Both the position numbers and the translations under genes were made by a program. A stretch of 45,821 nt of DNA from Bacillota bacterium (GTDB lineage Bacteria > Bacillota > Clostridia > Acetivibrionales > DSM-1351), in contig JAEZOA010000087.1 in NCBI GenBank assembly GCA_023441625.1, positions 1 through 45,821 of the forward strand, given 5' to 3'. How positions within the stretch are numbered: position 1 is the first letter of the stretch; every line of letters starts with the position of its first letter. The notes below the pieces were generated by a model that was given only the letters and a program-made list of their open reading frames with translations, did not search any database and was not told the origin of the DNA. Below, in pieces: positions 45,497-45,821 of this stretch.

Positions 45497-45715
45497 AAAG
45501 ATGTTCCTTTCAAAATTTATAATATTTTCAGCAGATTACTGACTATTTATATTATTGCTAAATAAAATGTTTTTAGTAGGAAATTTAAATTTGATTCATT
45601 ATAAATTCGTTATGGATTTTTATCGAAATAGACACGGCAAATTCATGAAGCAAAATAATGTAAAATAAAAGTTTTTAAGGGAATAAAAATAGCTAAAAAA
45701 AGTTCGAAAAAATAG

Positions 45716-45755
45716 CTGGAATAGCCTAATATCAAGGGTTTATTCCAGTTTTTGT
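45716..45755. terminator. Hairpin with T-runs on both sides
   Basis: Arms CTGGAATA (45716-45723) and TATTCCAG (45741-45748), followed by TTTTTG on the plus strand and AGCTATTTTTTCG on the minus strand. It lies between divergent transcription units (gpr and the next gene), so its role is unclear. Confidence 0.4.
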
Positions 45756-45756
45756 T

Positions 45757-45785
45757 TTGATTAATAGTGCTAAAAATTATATAAT
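45757..45785 (+). promoter_or_regulatory. Strong sigma-A promoter for the gene beginning at the right edge
   Basis: TTGATT (45757-45762) and TATAAT (45780-45785), exactly 17 bases apart. AAGGGA (45805-45810) then sits eight bases before ATG 45819, the last codon in the window. In many clostridia the gene divergent from gpr is rpsT (ribosomal protein S20), but only the start codon is visible, so identity is not claimed. Confidence 0.7.
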
Positions 45786-45821
45786 AAGTACATAAATAAC
45801 ATAAAAGGGATAATGAGTATG

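Noticed and set aside
45497..45700. Sigma G/F promoter for gpr
   Set aside because: Partial boxes (for example CCTACTA on the minus strand) were seen but no matching -35 at 17-18 bases could be fixed.

Overview
The window comes from a low-GC, endospore-forming, Gram-positive anaerobe of the class Clostridia. The sporulation germination protease gpr, FtsK/SpoIIIE, the yggS-sepF-yggT-ylmH-divIVA division block and the YtfQRT-YjfF type sugar transporter with a dedicated three-component sensor fit a saccharolytic or cellulolytic clostridium of the Ruminiclostridium type. The genus is inference. No rRNA, tRNA or CRISPR array was seen.

Left part (1-3970) is accessory and decaying DNA. It holds a probable group II intron 5' end running off the left edge, two intact genes of probable immunity type, a broken small toxin-like gene (one frameshift, one nonsense codon), a short-chain dehydrogenase pseudogene with at least three frameshifts, and unassigned remnants.

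At 3970-6840 lies a compact, overlapping four-gene operon: an ECF sigma factor fused to an iron-sulfur flavoprotein-like domain, a VOC/glyoxalase protein, a stand-alone copy of the same flavoprotein domain, and a flavin-reductase-like split-barrel protein. A candidate ECF-type promoter precedes it. I consider this the most interesting system of the window: it looks like a sigma factor with its redox or flavin sensor in the same chain and without an anti-sigma gene.

At 6941-16127 is an unusual export/import hybrid locus: a MacB-like permease without ATPase, a long coiled-coil HlyD-type adaptor, two MalG/MalF-type permeases, and an OmpR-family two-component system, all on the minus strand, facing a divergently placed large solute-binding lipoprotein. 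No ATPase is present.

At 16608-25915 is a YtfQ-YtfR-YtfT-YjfF type sugar ABC importer, controlled presumably by an adjacent operon coding a YesN-type regulator, a YesM-type kinase and a second, membrane-anchored YtfQ-like binding protein (three-component sensing).

From 26172 to the right end the DNA is mostly core genome: a membrane TPR protein, ftsK, the divIVA-ylmH-yggT-sepF-yggS cluster with an HlyD-like protein and a methionine gamma-lyase family protein, an RluA-type pseudouridine synthase, a MerR-type coiled-coil protein, a divergent NAD-dependent DNA ligase with an altered motif IV lysine, an M50-type membrane peptidase, a secreted transglutaminase-like protein, and gpr. The last bases are the promoter and start of another plus-strand gene.
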